From assembly GCA_009602725.1 (NCBI GenBank), contig WELB01000132.1, positions 52,378 to 116,377 of the forward strand: DNA of 64,000 bases, given 5' to 3'. Made by a program: the position numbers and the translations under genes. This document shows, piece after piece, positions 47,297 through 60,300 of the stretch (its first letter is position 1; every line of letters begins with the position of its first letter). Origin of the DNA: Spirogloea muscicola (taxonomy: Eukaryota > Streptophyta > Zygnematophyceae > Spirogloeales > Spirogloeaceae). The notes under the pieces were generated by a model. That model was not told the DNA's origin, did no database searches, and saw only the letters and a list, made by a program, of their open reading frames with translations.

Positions 47297-48640
47297 TTTC
47301 TTATCAAGTTGATCCACTGTGTAGTACACCTGAAGGGGTTGCTCACACCCTTGAAGGTATATGTGAATGGTCCACACTGAAGTACACCTACAGGAGATGG
47401 TTTCCATGTAATACGATTGACAACCCTAAAAATTGTATAACTAATTGCAGCTCAATGTTGCAGTTACGGGCCTATGAGTACCAGCATGACTTTGGGAGGG
47501 TTTTGGTATGTGCTGCTGTGGGCTATCGCAAGACGTTTGCCATTTGACAGCACCTGTTATGCCTGCCATTGGATTGCCACACCACAGGTTTCATAGGAAC
47601 ATCATAACATCAATGTCAAATCCACAAAATTACACACTCTGATCTGGGGCTGTTGTGCCTTGTCACGACCGCACTTCCATTCTCGTGGAGTTGCCTCTCC
47701 TACTTTTCATGTTTAAGCAAGCCTTGTCCAGCCTGGTTTCAGAGTGCGGATGATCATAAAAATTAGAACCCAAGTCTAGCAAAGCACCCTGGCCTGTCTG
47801 AATTGTTAAGCATAGTACTTGATGGACGTGCCAAGGAAGGCTATTATCCTGCAGTATCCTGGCAATGGGGGAGGGGGACTGAAACCTATTCACTCCTGCA
47901 GTGCAGTGCACCAGATGAGGCTTTTCTCAGCACACATGCTGCCAGATGTCGCATCTGCACCCTAGAGGAATTTGCAAGCATGGACAATACAGCTTGTGAA
48001 GGCGATCAAGAACAGAGCCAGTGGCTTCGAAGCATGCAGGAGTCGGCAACGAGTTAAGCAATGTAGGTGGATGTCCAGAGTGCAACATCAAGTTCCTGAT
48101 CGCTTGAATGCTCATAACAAGTGTTGCAATACTCTTGCTCCACAGTTGCATCAGACCAAGGGTGGCTATGCATAGCTAAGGCAGCCGTGGTTTTCACAAC
48201 GGTTGACTCAAGTGCCTGTGCCTGCTGCCCCTGCCACAGAAGATGCAAAGCAAGTCTGTCACAGTCATGTGCAACTAGACCCATAGCAGTTGCAGAAAAG
48301 GAAAGCCCCAATAACCATTGCCTATGCAAAAGCAACCAGAGGCTAAGCAAGTCCACAACTAGAGGTTGTGCAGTAGGCGTATTGTTTCCAACCTCCATAT
48401 TATTAAAGGCTATTTGTGCAACGTACAGCCCAGTATCATCGTTCAAGGCAAAAGCCGAAGCTAAGTATGTGAGGACACTTGCAAGAGTGTCAGGTGCCTG
48501 TTTCGCGCAATAGCGACGCAATGGCTCAGAAGGATAGTGGGCCATGGATTGAAAAGGACTACGCTCTTGTCTTCCTGCTGTCTGCTCAAACCTGAAGTGC
48601 GAACAGTAGCTAAGAAATCTTTAGTTTTTACCTGTCCGGT
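47297..48640. other. 3' flank of WDR25; one unexplained minus-strand frame
   Basis: AT-richer than the genes around it. Within it, 48054-48545 on the minus strand is open for 163 residues (LNDDTGLYVAQIAFNNMEVG, LSLWLLLHRQWLLGLSF, LALHLLWQGQQAQALEST). No family is recognised and no exons join it, so it is not called as a gene. Confidence 0.35.
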
Positions 48641-48822
48641 TGGAATTGAGTGGATGCGGCTTCTGATGTTGATAGAGCGGCTGCAAAAGCCAGCTAGATG
48701 CGTACAGATGTTCATGACGGAGCCACAGGCTAGCTAAGCAGACGGCGCGTTTAGTACCCCAATGTCAGCAGTAGGAAGTCTGATGATCTGAGGGGAGGAA
48801 GAGCAACCCCATATGCAGAGCT
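48640..48822 (-). mobile_element. LINE family B tail, about 180 bp
   Basis: The minus strand has only the last 14 or so codons (VALPPLRSSDFLLLTLGY-stop), the family B 3'UTR with GAACATCTGTACGCATCTAG, the hairpin GGCTTTTGCAGCC and TCAGAAGCCGCATCC. 5'-truncated; the target-site duplication was not resolved. Confidence 0.78.
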
Positions 48823-49158
48823 TCAAAGTGAAGTGACATAACTCCCCTCCTGATGTAATGCAGGTGCCCAGTCGTCATAAGAGACGCATATGAACAAACA
48901 ACCAACAAAGGGTATCCCCAGTCATATACAAGCCTTTCGTTCTTCATGCAGGCCGTTATAGGCAGGTGTCATTCAACACCAATACAGACTCAGGATATAT
49001 CAAGGAGTCTATGTCCTACAAAATTGTCTTCATCAGTTGATGCTATCTCTACCTGTTGACAGCCTGCTCGATTTTGACGATACAGGTAAATATGGTGGTT
49101 GATAGGATGCATGACCCACCAAACTACTCTGGTGTACATACTAGCATGCTTAGGGTGT
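48823..49158. other. Intergenic, no gene seen
   Basis: Downstream flank of the cupin gene on the minus strand. No recognisable feature. Confidence 0.45.
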
Positions 49159-52053
49159 CTAAGCAATGCCCTTCAAGGGCACTCCCCGCACGAGCCGAGG
49201 GAGGTTACGGACTAATTCCTTCAACTCATCAACATCAGTTGCATTGGCGTTTGGAACGATAACAGCCTCTTCCTGCTCATCCACAAGTGCCTTGGCAACA
49301 TCCTCGGTAACGTCAAACGCTGTTGCCAGAACCTCAACGTCAATGGCCTTGATCACTGAGTTCGCACCTGGATTAAAGATGCAGTCGTGCCCCATCAGCA
49401 CCTCACACACAGGGACATGACAGACAGTGCACAGCTTCAGCCACAAGTATTTTACTGAGCCTATGGCTGTGCCAGACAGAGGTGGTGACAAATACCGACA
49501 TACTAAGAACAGCCTGTTGCCAAAGCAGTTTTCGATCGGCCAATCAGCCCTAGCCGAACTATAGCCATATGTAGCCTGGACACTTGCCTGTGAGGAACTG
49601 AGGAATCGCAGGCTTGCTGCTCGTTGAGATGCCCACAAACTCCAAGCCATAGTCACGAGAAGCCAGCTGCAGAAGCAGAAATTAGACTCAGTATTCAGAT
49701 TCGGTACTGTTGGACTGAAGCTTCACCATTACCAAAGCTCTGCACAGTCAAAGCCACTTGGTTTCACCAACCTGAGCCACTGGGTAGAACCTCGGAGTGA
49801 CAAACACATCGCCAACCTTCACAGCGGCTCTGAGTGCAGCGGTTCCATTGGGGTGTGAAATCTCCACATAGCCAGACCCTCTGGTGACAACAGAGACCTC
49901 TGTAGCGAGAGGGTTCCAATGAGGGGCTAAGAGTGCTCCCTGCCACATAAAACACGAACAGGGTCATTAACTTACTAAGGAGTCCAGGCTGAGATATGCT
50001 GCTCACGCCTATGCATGCGCTGCCTGCACAACAAGAGCCCATGACCTGACATTGCACATGGCATCAATGACAATCAAACAACAGATGCCAAGATGAGTGA
50101 GCTACACATGTCAATTCACTAACCATTCAGGACCATTCATGACCATTTACTATATGATCATCTCTTGTAATCACAAGGTCTTGACCAAAATACTCACCGG
50201 CTTCAGATTGACAGCAAAAGCACCAAGCTTGACCAGCTTCAGAAGCTTGAACTTCTTCTTGTCCACAGCATTGGACCAGCCACCCTCATTCTCAAAGTCA
50301 GGCTTCTCATCCAGGTCATAAGTAAGCTTGAAGTCGTCAGACAAACCCAACCAGCTGATCCAGCCCTGTCGCGAACCCTGCGTCAATCTGCTAAATTGGT
50401 CCTCGGGGACAAATACAATCGGCCCTCTTCCCTTGTAGCTCAGCAACTCACTGATGTTGCTTGGTGGGACCTGATGTATTACACATGGAGACCAGGAGTG
50501 CAGACACATGACAGTCAGACGCATGTGATTGGTATGGGATTCTGCCGGCAATAAGGACATGCTCATGCATGCAGGCAAGGTTACATGTCACTGCATGACC
50601 TCAGGGTTTCCACAATGAGACTTCTCACATCAAAGGCGCGTGCCAACAGATCGTCGGTGAAACCACCCAAAACGGTACCATAATGTCCACCAGCACCGCC
50701 AGCAACATAGAATTGCTGAAACATGCAAATATCCAATGTCAGTGTACTATAGGTGGGTACAGTGAATATTGCAATGCTTACAGCCTGCACCTGCTTGCTC
50801 ACAAGCAGCAATAGAGTGGTATCACTCATACCCTCAATATATGGTATGTGCAATTGCTCAGTCATGAAAATGATTGTCTCATTTGCAATGTATGAAGACA
50901 GTAAATTCACATCATTGCTAAAAGTACAAAGTTCTGCCATGCAGGCGAGGAAAGGTAGTGACTTGGATCAGAAGATAGCAATATACCTTATAGCCGCTCA
51001 GTGTGCGCCCCTCTGCCACGCTGGCGACACCCCAGATCCTCAGGCGCTGGGAAGGGGAGGTGTTGAGGATGTACCAGACCACACCTCCTGGAGCTCCGAA
51101 CACATCTCCCTCTTCAATATCCTCCTCATAAATCTTGCCCTTCCACACCACGCCGAGCTTCGCAGTACCTGTGATGTGAAGCACCTGTCAGTGAAGGTGG
51201 TGCCTCCCGAAACTGCTCTTGGGCCAGCCATGTGATGCCTATGTTTCCTACCCTGCAACTTGTGAATCCACCAGCACACGGACACTACGACATACGTGAA
51301 GCTAACTTCCTTGGAAGCACTGAAATTACTTGCCCATGTAGCACGATTCACACATGCTTTCTTCACTACAGAAGTCAATTACCATGCCATATTCTTTTGA
51401 CATAGCGCACTGCGCGAAGCACTGACCTTGGACAACAACAGACAACTCAGAGGCGGTGGTGTAGTGAGGGAGGAAGAGGGCCCTCGGCTCGATCACAATG
51501 TGAGCAGCGCCAAGCGCCTCATCATACAAAACTTCGTGCTCCTTTGGTGAGCCCCACACGTCAATCGCTCCTGCAAGTGCATGTGCAGGTGAAAAACATA
51601 AAACGCGAACTGTCACACACCAATCCCTTGCCTGAATGAATAGACTTACTCCGAACACTGCTCAAACCTCAGAAAAGATACACAGTGGCTCACAGGAATT
51701 GGTGCGGAAACGACTGATACGAAGATCTCACAACGACTGATACAAAGATCTCACATCGAACGAACCAAACTTACAAATGAGCTTCTCACACTTTCACATT
51801 TATGGCGTCGTACGATATTAGAACTCGCGTGAGCGGAGGATGCTTCTGGGGCTACCAGTGTGATGTGGTGCAGACGACGTCCGGTCGGCCGTGGCCGGAG
51901 TAGCTCACCTGCGTCGGACTCGAAGACGCGCTCGGGCTCATCGAGCAGGAAGCCAGCATAGTTGACCTCGCTGTGGCCGTGCTCGGCGCCGACAGCTGCG
52001 ACACCGGCCGCGAGCGCCAGGCAGAGCAGCGCCGAGAGCGCCAGGCGGGCCAT
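49159..52053 (-). CDS. Secreted or vacuolar bicupin, seed-storage (7S/11S) globulin-like
   Basis: Eight minus-strand exons: 51909-52053, 51427-51570, 50987-51168, 50600-50715, 50198-50459, 49772-49939, 49588-49666, 49159-49367 (about 435 residues). MARLALSALLCLALAAGVAA is a clear signal peptide. The first cupin has LGAAHIVIEPRALFLPHYTT, ASELSVVVQG and EEGDVFGAPGGVVWYILN. An interdomain segment follows (GTVLGGFTDDLLARAFDV), the place where vicilins have their helical arm. The second cupin has GALLAPHWNPLATEVSVVTR, GSGYVEI and KVGDVFVTPRFYPVAQ, then a helical end (IDVEVLATAFDVTEDVAKAL). The first barrel's metal site is not clearly complete. It resembles plant storage globulins and could be a nitrogen store or a cell-wall protein. 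The intron 49368-49587 has a GC donor (GCAAGT). Confidence 0.87.
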
Positions 52054-52405
52054 AGCGCGCGACGGCAGCGGCGAGGGCGGCGGCGACGGCGGCGGCAGGC
52101 GGGCAGGCTGGGACGGAGACTAGGAAAGCCGCACTAGACGTGGCAGAGTGGCCAGGCGACGCGCCACGCGGCGGGTGCATGCACGCTGCCGCCCCGCTGC
52201 CCCGCCACGGTGGCGCCGCCTATTGGCCGCTTACTTCGCCACCTGGCGTGGCCCGAAGTTCCGCCCCCTTCCGCCCGCCCGCGCCGATGCCGGCCGGTGT
52301 GAACGGGCCCTGCCACGTCGGCTCCCGCGGCGCTCGCCTGCCCGCGCGCCACGTGGCAGACCAAGCCGCCCGCCTGCCTGGCGCGCCTACGCCGGAGCTC
52401 GCCCG
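52054..52405. promoter_or_regulatory. Divergent promoter between cupin and seipin genes
   Basis: Very GC-rich sequence upstream of the cupin ATG (52053, minus) leading into the gap before seipin. No TATA box or other element is recognised; the role is inferred from the head-to-head gene layout. Confidence 0.4.
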
Positions 52406-52700
52406 NNNNNNNNNNNNNNNNNNNNNNNNNNNNNNNNNNNNNNNNNNNNNNNNNNNNNNNNNNNNNNNNNNNNNNNNNNNNNNNNNNNNNNNNNNNNNNN
52501 NNNNNNNNNNNNNNNNNNNNNNNNNNNNNNNNNNNNNNNNNNNNNNNNNNNNNNNNNNNNNNNNNNNNNNNNNNNNNNNNNNNNNNNNNNNNNNNNNNNN
52601 NNNNNNNNNNNNNNNNNNNNNNNNNNNNNNNNNNNNNNNNNNNNNNNNNNNNNNNNNNNNNNNNNNNNNNNNNNNNNNNNNNNNNNNNNNNNNNNNNNNN
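52406..52700. other. Assembly gap (295 N)
   Basis: Unknown sequence. It probably hides the start or first exon of the seipin gene. Confidence 0.98.
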
Positions 52701-52927
52701 GGGCAGCGGGCGGCGGGGCCCGCTGGCGGAGGCGCGCGCTCCCGAGGACGCCGCTGCCGTCGAGAGCAGCCAGGGGCTGCGGCTCGGCCGTGCGCTGCTC
52801 GCGGGCGTCTACGTGCCCGGTGCGCACCGCTGCCGGAGCCCTGCCGCCCGCCTGACGGGCGAGCTGGCGGGCTGTCCCCAGCAAAGGTGGTCGATCGACC
52901 ACTGAGCGGGACGCATCGGGCGTGCAG

Positions 52928-55900
52928 TCGTGCTGTTGCTGCTCTTCTGCGCCACGTTGCCGCTGTACATGCTGGTCGCCTGGCACTTCGTCCCCGACAT
53001 CGTCCACCTCTCCAAGGTGCGCCCTCCCCTCGCCTGGCCGGCCTGCAGACCTTGACGCTCTCTCTGAGCCACCCGGGCTCATCGGGCCCCTCAACGACCA
53101 GAGAAGCTGGAAGCACACGGCCTAGCTTGGTAATGGAGGGGGCGGAGATTTGTTGAACACATTTAGTGTGGCTGCAAGTTATCGCTTACGTTCCCGGAGA
53201 AGGTCACAACTTACAAGAACACTCTGTTGTTATGGTACGAGGTGGTAGAGTTAGAGATTTACTAGGTGTAAAGATGAGCAATGTGATCCATTGCAGCTGC
53301 AGCAGTGCTAGCTTTTAGAGGGCTGCTCCTGCCGCAGCACATCCTCGCAGGCTGACCTCCTGCTGGTGGACCGCCTGAGCAGCCGCTGTACTTCGACTAC
53401 CGGTACCCTCAGCCCAACACGACGGCCACCTTCCTCCCCAACGACGTCCTGGCAACAGCGCTGCCCAGGGCGGCCAAGGCAAGGGCTGGCAAAGTCTTCA
53501 ATGGACCCCACGTCATCCCAAAGGGACAGAGATTCAGGGTGATCCTCAATCTGCAGCTGCCAGAGTCAAGGCACAATCGCAACCTCGGCATCTTTCAGGT
53601 CTGACAGCACCCGCCGCTCTCAGTGAACCTCAGTCCTCATTGCTGCCTTGAGGCATTTGGCATCGAGGTGCTTTTGGGTTACATGCATCAGGTCAAATAA
53701 CTCCTTTGTGACTGGCCTGTATCTTCACAACTTGCGCTTGTGAGGTCAGTGGGACAAGGAGCGCACAATTGTGGCTTCGCATTTGACATTCGTGCACGCT
53801 GCCACCAGATCGAGGCTCAGCTCCTGGCGCTGCAGGGCGACGTTCTGGCTTCCAAGAGCGTGCCTACCATGCTCCGCTTCAGGAGCTGGCCTGTGGAGTA
53901 TGGCCGCACCTTCCTCATGGCCCTGCCTCTACTCTCTGGCTTCTGGGACGATTTTCAGGTTGAGCAACCCTCACTTCTTCTAATCAGCATACTTCGCTAC
54001 TGTACCCGACGCGCTGCATCCTCCTCAAGAAAAGTCAGTGGCGCACGGCTGCCAATAGTGGGAGGACCTGCAGCACAGGTTGGCATGTCCTTACTGGCCT
54101 CAATCCCATTGATATTGGTTGGTCTAACCTGCCTTGCGCGGTCGGCCTGCAGACCTTGTCTCTTCCAATACTAGAGCATCAAGAAGGACGCCGTCCGTTT
54201 GTCAGGTTGATTGCACTCCACATACATTGGGCTCTGCTTCTGCATCTCACTGAAGCAGGCGCAAGACTTCATTCGAATTCAAAGTCAATCTCTGTGGTCC
54301 TTTTAAGATTGTTTATCCAATGTTGATCTTTGCCATCTATATGAGGCCTTGTAATATATTTGTCAACTATTAAATCAATTTATCATTTATTGACCTCCTC
54401 GCACTGCTCTTACCACAGCGTGAAAATCGAGCTAGCCCCAAAGGCAGGACTTCCTCCAGCTGTTGGACTACCGGAGATATATGAGGCTGGTGAGGATTGT
54501 AGCTTCCATCCTCCTCTTTCCACCGTAATTTTTACAGCTGTGCCTGCTTCCTGCCAAGCCTTAGAGGGCTGTGCTTGTCACGACATGCTATGTGCAAGCA
54601 GGCCGTCCTTCCACTGCGTGCTCACTTACAGACATTGGCATGCATAGAGGAAATACATGCTGAGAGCCCTCTCAGCTTGTGTCCCCTTGCTTCTTTGTTG
54701 GGCATTACAGAGGTCTCCATAGAGACAGTACTGACTGGCTTTGCCAGAATTTTCCGCTACTGGAAGCTCACAAGCCTTGTGTGGGGCTTGATCGCGTTCG
54801 TTTCACTTGAGCTCACCCTCCTCCTGACCTGCTGCAGGTTGGTCTCTTGCGCAGCTTACCCTGCAAAAAATCATTGAACCACAGTAAAACCATTGCAATG
54901 GTTGTCTTGCAGCTTCAGCTGAACATTGACGGTCTCAATGCAACATCTCACGCATCTTTCTTGGCATGGTGGCTTGCTTGACAGTCGGGCTCTGTTTCCT
55001 AAGCTGTGGGGCCTCAGACCACAATTTGAAGAGAAAGTCCCGATTGCTAAGGTATACACAAAGGCCTGACAGCATGGTCAGGCCTTGGCAGTTTAAAAGG
55101 ATGCCTCAAATCTTGGCTCAGCTCCAGTATGAAAGATAAAGGCCGACATATGTGATTGCCCTCATGGAAGCTGTTCCTTGTGAATATTGTTGGCAACAGG
55201 TTGTCGACATCGCACAAGCTGCAGTGGACGAGTACAAGGAGGCAGAGGTATGTTACCAGCCTTGCCTGGTAAACTTGATCAGGCATCAGTTTGGTATTGA
55301 GACGTCCTACGGGGTAGTGAAGTAAGTTGCAGCTGTTTCAGGTCTTTGCAAGCTCGTATCAAAACTGACGGCTTCTCGATGCTGTGTTGTAAACAACAGC
55401 TGCCGCCAACACCGGATCTTTCAGATGTGGACGAGTTCGAAGATGATCTTATGAAGTCGCTGCCATTTGAGTTGGCCGTACTACGTTCAAGGAAGGGTAG
55501 GAAGAAGAGCAGTCTTACAAGCAAAGACCAGTCAAGGGAAGGTACTCTCAATGAGGACATGGATGACAGTGAAGCACAGTACGAGGAGGAAGAAGCAGAA
55601 GGTGAAGAGATTGAAGATGGAGAAGGCCTGTGGCAGGATCCTCTTGCTAGTATTCTATCTGATGAAGTGAGTGAAGACGGTGAGGAGTTCGGTGGTCTTG
55701 GTCGGCATCCTCTTGGCCTGCATGGTGACAAGCCATGTGCTCAAGATGGACACGAGACACAGGGGCTTTTGAAGGAAAGCAAGAGCAAAGAAGAGCTCAA
55801 TGAGGAGGAAGCAAGTAGTACAGTTGAGGAGGTCATAGCTGGAGGCAGCAACGTGCAAGGAATTGGACGACCTCTTGGCGACGTGGGAAAGCCCGTCGGT

Positions 55901-56632
55901 CGGCAGCTGGCAAGGGAGGCCTTCACCAATGGGAAAGACACAGGGGGCACTCTTGGTGGCTTTGAGGGGGCTGGTGGACCAGCACACACTAAGGGGAAAG
56001 CTTCATACACCTACCATATGCTGGACGAGCAGGGTGACTCAGGCATTGAATATGAGGAGATGGCAGGGGACATGGGAAAACATGCCGGGGATATGGGCGG
56101 TAAGTTACCAATATCACCTGACGCTGCCCAAAGCTCAGGTGCAAACAGAGGTGATATTCTAGAGCCTGCTTCTGGACCCATGTTCCAAGATGCGCACGAG
56201 GAGTTTCCAGGCCTGTCAGCTGGCACAGGCAGGCAAGAAGACCGGCACCCAGGTAAAGAGATTGATGATGGAGCTGCACAACTTGATGAAGCGGGGCAAG
56301 AGGATGTAGTCACAGTGGAGGAGGAAGAGGAGGAGGAGGAGGAGGAGGAGGAGGAGGAGGATGAGGAGGAGGATGAGGAGGAGGAGGAGGATGAGGAGGG
56401 TGAGGAGGAGGAGGAGGAGGAGGATGAGAAGGAGGACGAGTATGAGGTGGAGGAGGAGGAGATTGAGGTTGATAAAGACAAACAGGGAGGAGTAGCGGGT
56501 GACGATATAGACGGGGTTGAGAAACTTCTGGAGAACTCCCATGAGGAGAGGGAGCGCAGCAACTCAAGATCTGCAAGCAATGATGCTAATCTAGAAGGTG
56601 ACCACAAGCACCAGTTGCCGTGGCACATATAA
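52928..56632 (+). CDS. Seipin, 5' incomplete, with a long acidic C-terminal tail
   Basis: Endoplasmic-reticulum protein that organises lipid-droplet formation. Exons: 52928 to about 53019, about 53385-53598, 53809-53958, 54153-54205, 54419-54489, 54711-54837, possibly 55200-55247, and 55342-56632. Membrane segment 1 is [20 protein letters not shown]. The lumenal core reads [53 protein letters not shown] and [20 protein letters not shown], all family hallmarks. Membrane segment 2 is [20 protein letters not shown]. The last exon joins in phase ([12 protein letters not shown]) and adds about 430 mostly acidic residues, including a Glu/Asp run, ending HQLPWHI. This tail is far longer than in plant or animal seipins and could instead belong to a separate gene. 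The start lies in or before the gap. Confidence 0.85.
56317..56465 (+). repeat. GAG/GAT-rich purine run (poly-Glu/Asp coding)
   Basis: About 150 bp of almost pure GAGGAGGAT-type triplets encoding an unbroken acidic run in the seipin C-terminal exon. Its antisense gives long meaningless poly-Leu and poly-Pro frames. Confidence 0.9.
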
Positions 56633-57306
56633 GTGCAACTTTTCTTGTTGTATGTGGTACCTGCAGGACTTGTACATGCCGTCTTACTGGCTACTCTACT
56701 TGGATAATATGCTTACATTTCTTTGTACTTGTCCTTTATAGACCCCAGGCCAGATGATCGTAACAGGACTCACTGGATCTTTGGAGGACCTACTGACGCA
56801 CAAGAAGGCACACTGCGTAGGCGAGGGTCCTCACACAGTACACACGGTACAAGGGGCCAGCATTAATGCGCCTCTGTGCACTTGTAGGTTGGTCTTCAAT
56901 GGTAGGTTGGTCATTAATGGCGACGTGGCCACTGTATTGGGCTACTGAGCTCATTCAGCTGAGTTTAACCAGCTGTGTAAGTGCAGTTGCTACATGCAAC
57001 TCAGCAAAGTAGACTGTAGTGGCCCGAGCTAGACTGTGATGATCTAAATGAACCTGAGCGTTGAAGTAAACTGAAAGTTTTGAGCAGAGCAAGCAGCAGA
57101 TGAAGTGAATATGCATGCAGGATCTGTACAGAGGCTCATATCTTACCGTGTAGCTTGCACTTCATTGAGTGAAAATTACACTAAGACACTGCTTTCCTTC
57201 TCCACAACTCAGCGAATATTGGGCTGTAGCGGGCCGCTTCTCACACAACCGCTTTGCTCTAAACGCTTGTTTGGCTGATCTACAAGATTGGAAGAAAAGC
57301 GTCACA
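56633..57306. other. Tail-to-tail intergenic region, seipin and PES1
   Basis: Between two convergent stop codons. It holds both 3' UTRs; no gene or repeat is seen. Confidence 0.6.
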
Positions 57307-60300
57307 CTAAGGCTTAGCCTTCTTAGCAAGTGCTTTTCTCTTCCGCTCTTCCAGGAGAGCAACACCCGCCCGCTTCTTTGCCCTCCCCATCTGCAGGTCA
57401 TAATGGTGAATAATCAGCAATCACTACAACAATGGTTAAGCCAAAGAACAGCAAAGCTTGAAGCCTCTCTTGGAGCATCCCATTTGTTGTGCTTCACTTG
57501 CTTAGTAAGCAGCGAGTATGCGTGAGCACCTGCATGGCATCATACAGTTGCTGCGTCTTCCTGGGCATCATGATCTGTGCCATGGCCGCCTCATCGTCAG
57601 CCTCTGTCGCCTGAGCTCTTAGACTTCCAGCTCTCTGCCCCTCCGTTGCCCGTCTTGAATCAACGTCAGCAACTGCCTCATCCTCAGCTTCTGGTGCTCC
57701 TGCGCCTACTCCTCCCAAGGTGTCATTTGTAGCTTCTGCAAGTGAAGCAGAGAACGGGACTCCAGCCACCTCCTTGGCCAAGTCATCTGCATACTGCCTC
57801 TCCAAAGCCTGCACCTGGTAGGTAGGTCCATCAGAGTGACGTTGTCAGCAGCTTGTTTTGTCGACCAAGATATACTTAAAGACAAATGAATACTGTTGAC
57901 CCTCTCAAGTACCTGCAGAAGTTGCATGGAAGGTGCCACAGAAAACCGACTAGGCAGTGAATCATGGTACATCACTTGGAGAAGCAGCGAGAGAGGGGGG
58001 CAATAATGCAAGCCTCAAGATGAGATAATCACAGGTACTGCTTTGGGTCAAACTGATTGGGAGACATGAAAAGTAGCGAGAGAGGGGGGCAACAATGCAA
58101 GCCTCAAGATGGAAAAATCACAGATACTGCTTTGGGTCAAACAGATTGGGAGACATGGAAAGCAATGTCTGGTGCAACCAATGCGACCAGCATGAAGTAG
58201 CAATGCAGAGGCGTACTTCCTGCAGCTGAGAAGCAGCAGCAGCCTCCTCAGACCTGGCAGCCACAGCTGCCTTGCTCTCTAGGTCTGCCTCAGCTTCCGT
58301 CCCTGAGATAGAAAGCACCGGGCCCTTGCTCGAGGCATCCTTCAGTCTATGGATGACTTCAGCATACTCCGGTACGTACCCCTCTGCTTCATTGTCGACA
58401 AATGGTGACAGATGAGGAGGAGGCACCCTGCAGATCACACAGTTGCTCGCCATGTCCCATCATTAGACCCCTCCGATGCACGGCCAATCTCATCCAGGCT
58501 CAGGTGTTCTGTGCAGCAACAGGGGCAATGTATGGAGTCAAAGGGACCACTGCTGACGCCATGGCAAGGGCAGGCAATGATTGCATGTAAGTGCTATTCG
58601 TGAGTGGTCATGACGAACTCACAGGCCAGGCCCATAATCACTTGTTGGAAGAGCAGTACGAGCATTTGCGCTGTCGAATATCCACTGTGGCTGCACATAG
58701 TCCCTTGAGAGAAATCTGTGTCCCTGGGTTGGTCTATCCACCACCTGCATGCCGAAGTAACGAAGGCAGCTCTCGTCAGATTAGACTCTCCTTCGAGTCA
58801 ACAAAGGCTGTTCCCAAGGTTAGGGACCATTTGCTGCAAACACCGTCCGCAGTAATCGGCATAAACTGTAAGTCAGCTTAATGTGCACAAAATCTTCAGC
58901 GCACCTGGTGTGTGATACTCTCATCTGCTTCTTGACATGGAGCTCCATCACCATCCCATGACGCTATCCCGCCAAACGCTCGGATAACAAGAAGAAGTGG
59001 TTCTCGAGGTACCTGCTCTTGAATCAGTCCCAGCAGTGCCTTGCTTAGAGAGACAGCATCAACGGCCTTCCAAGTGTTACCTGACATCCAACTACTAGCA
59101 ACGAAGTATGGGGATGAAGCCTGACGCCCAACAAATTCGAGAAACTTGCATCACAACAAAGTTCGAGCTAATCCTTCAAAAGTGGAGTACCATGAAGTAG
59201 GAACCAGCCCAGTCTCATACCTCGCGGGCCAGGAAGAATACGAACCCTTGAAATACCCGCCGAGCAAGCACCGTTTCCTCATCGTCTTCCCCGTCCTGCT
59301 CCTCAGCCTGTTCTGCCTGCTCTACAGCTCCTAACTCTTCAGTCTGCCGGCTCTCAGTCTGCCGGCTTGCAGCCTGTCCTACTGCCTCCATGGCCTTGAG
59401 CCTTCCTTGAAAAGAAGCCAATCTTACAGCAGACTCTGCTTGAAGAACTTCCCTTTCCGCCTCCGTCTCCCCTAGAATAGTTGGCCCCTGGTCCACCTCT
59501 CGGACTCCTTGCCCTTCCCTGTCCTTGGCCTTCTTGCCGTCTCCGTCAAATACCTCCTCATCAGCAATTTTGTCTGCTTTGACAAGGCTCTTCATTGCAG
59601 AAAACAGATCTGTAATAGAAGCACATGATCGTGGAAAGGAACACATCAGAGGCTTGTGTGCACAGGGTGCACCAAGTGATGCCACAAGTAGAGCAAGCTC
59701 GTGTACCCACCTGCTGCTGCCGCTTCTAAACGGGGGTCAAGAACAGGAGGGTACTTCAAGCCCAACGAGTGGTAAAGCTTAAAGTTGACGAAGCCCATGA
59801 GCGTCTGTGACACAGGACAAGAGGCAACGTCTTGCTCAAGCAAGGCCGTGTGCAAGTGACCCTCGCAACTTCACAGCACCTTGGGACAGTACTGAGACTG
59901 CGCCTTCTGAAGCCATAAAGATGGAGGCTTGACCTCGTAGAATTCGAGGAAGGTGAGCATGACGCGGAAATCCACGTCGCTTGGCAGGATCTGGCTCATA
60001 GTATGCGGAACTAGCCATGTCACCTTCTGCCCAATGACGTCGGCCTGAAGAATAATTGGACAGAAGAATAAGAGCAGTGGTATATACGAGGCCTGCACGT
60101 CACAAGCGAGCTAGCTGCACAACCTGCGCAATGGGTGCATGTCATTCCTTCCACTGCTTTATACGGCCTGGAGGTGAGCTCTGCAAGGTGCAGCAAAGAG
60201 CAGGTTGGACGACTACAATCATCAGAGAGCACAGACAATACCTGATAGTAGATGCCCTTGACAGAGACAAACACTTTACGCAGCGAGTGTGTGCGAGTAA

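Noticed and set aside
48054-48545. 163-residue minus-strand gene
   Set aside because: Looks moderately protein-like but has no recognisable family, no supporting exons and sits in AT-richer flank; kept only as a remark.
56011-56628. Poly-Ser, poly-Leu and poly-Pro frames on the minus strand
   Set aside because: Pure shadows of the GAG/GAT-rich acidic exon.
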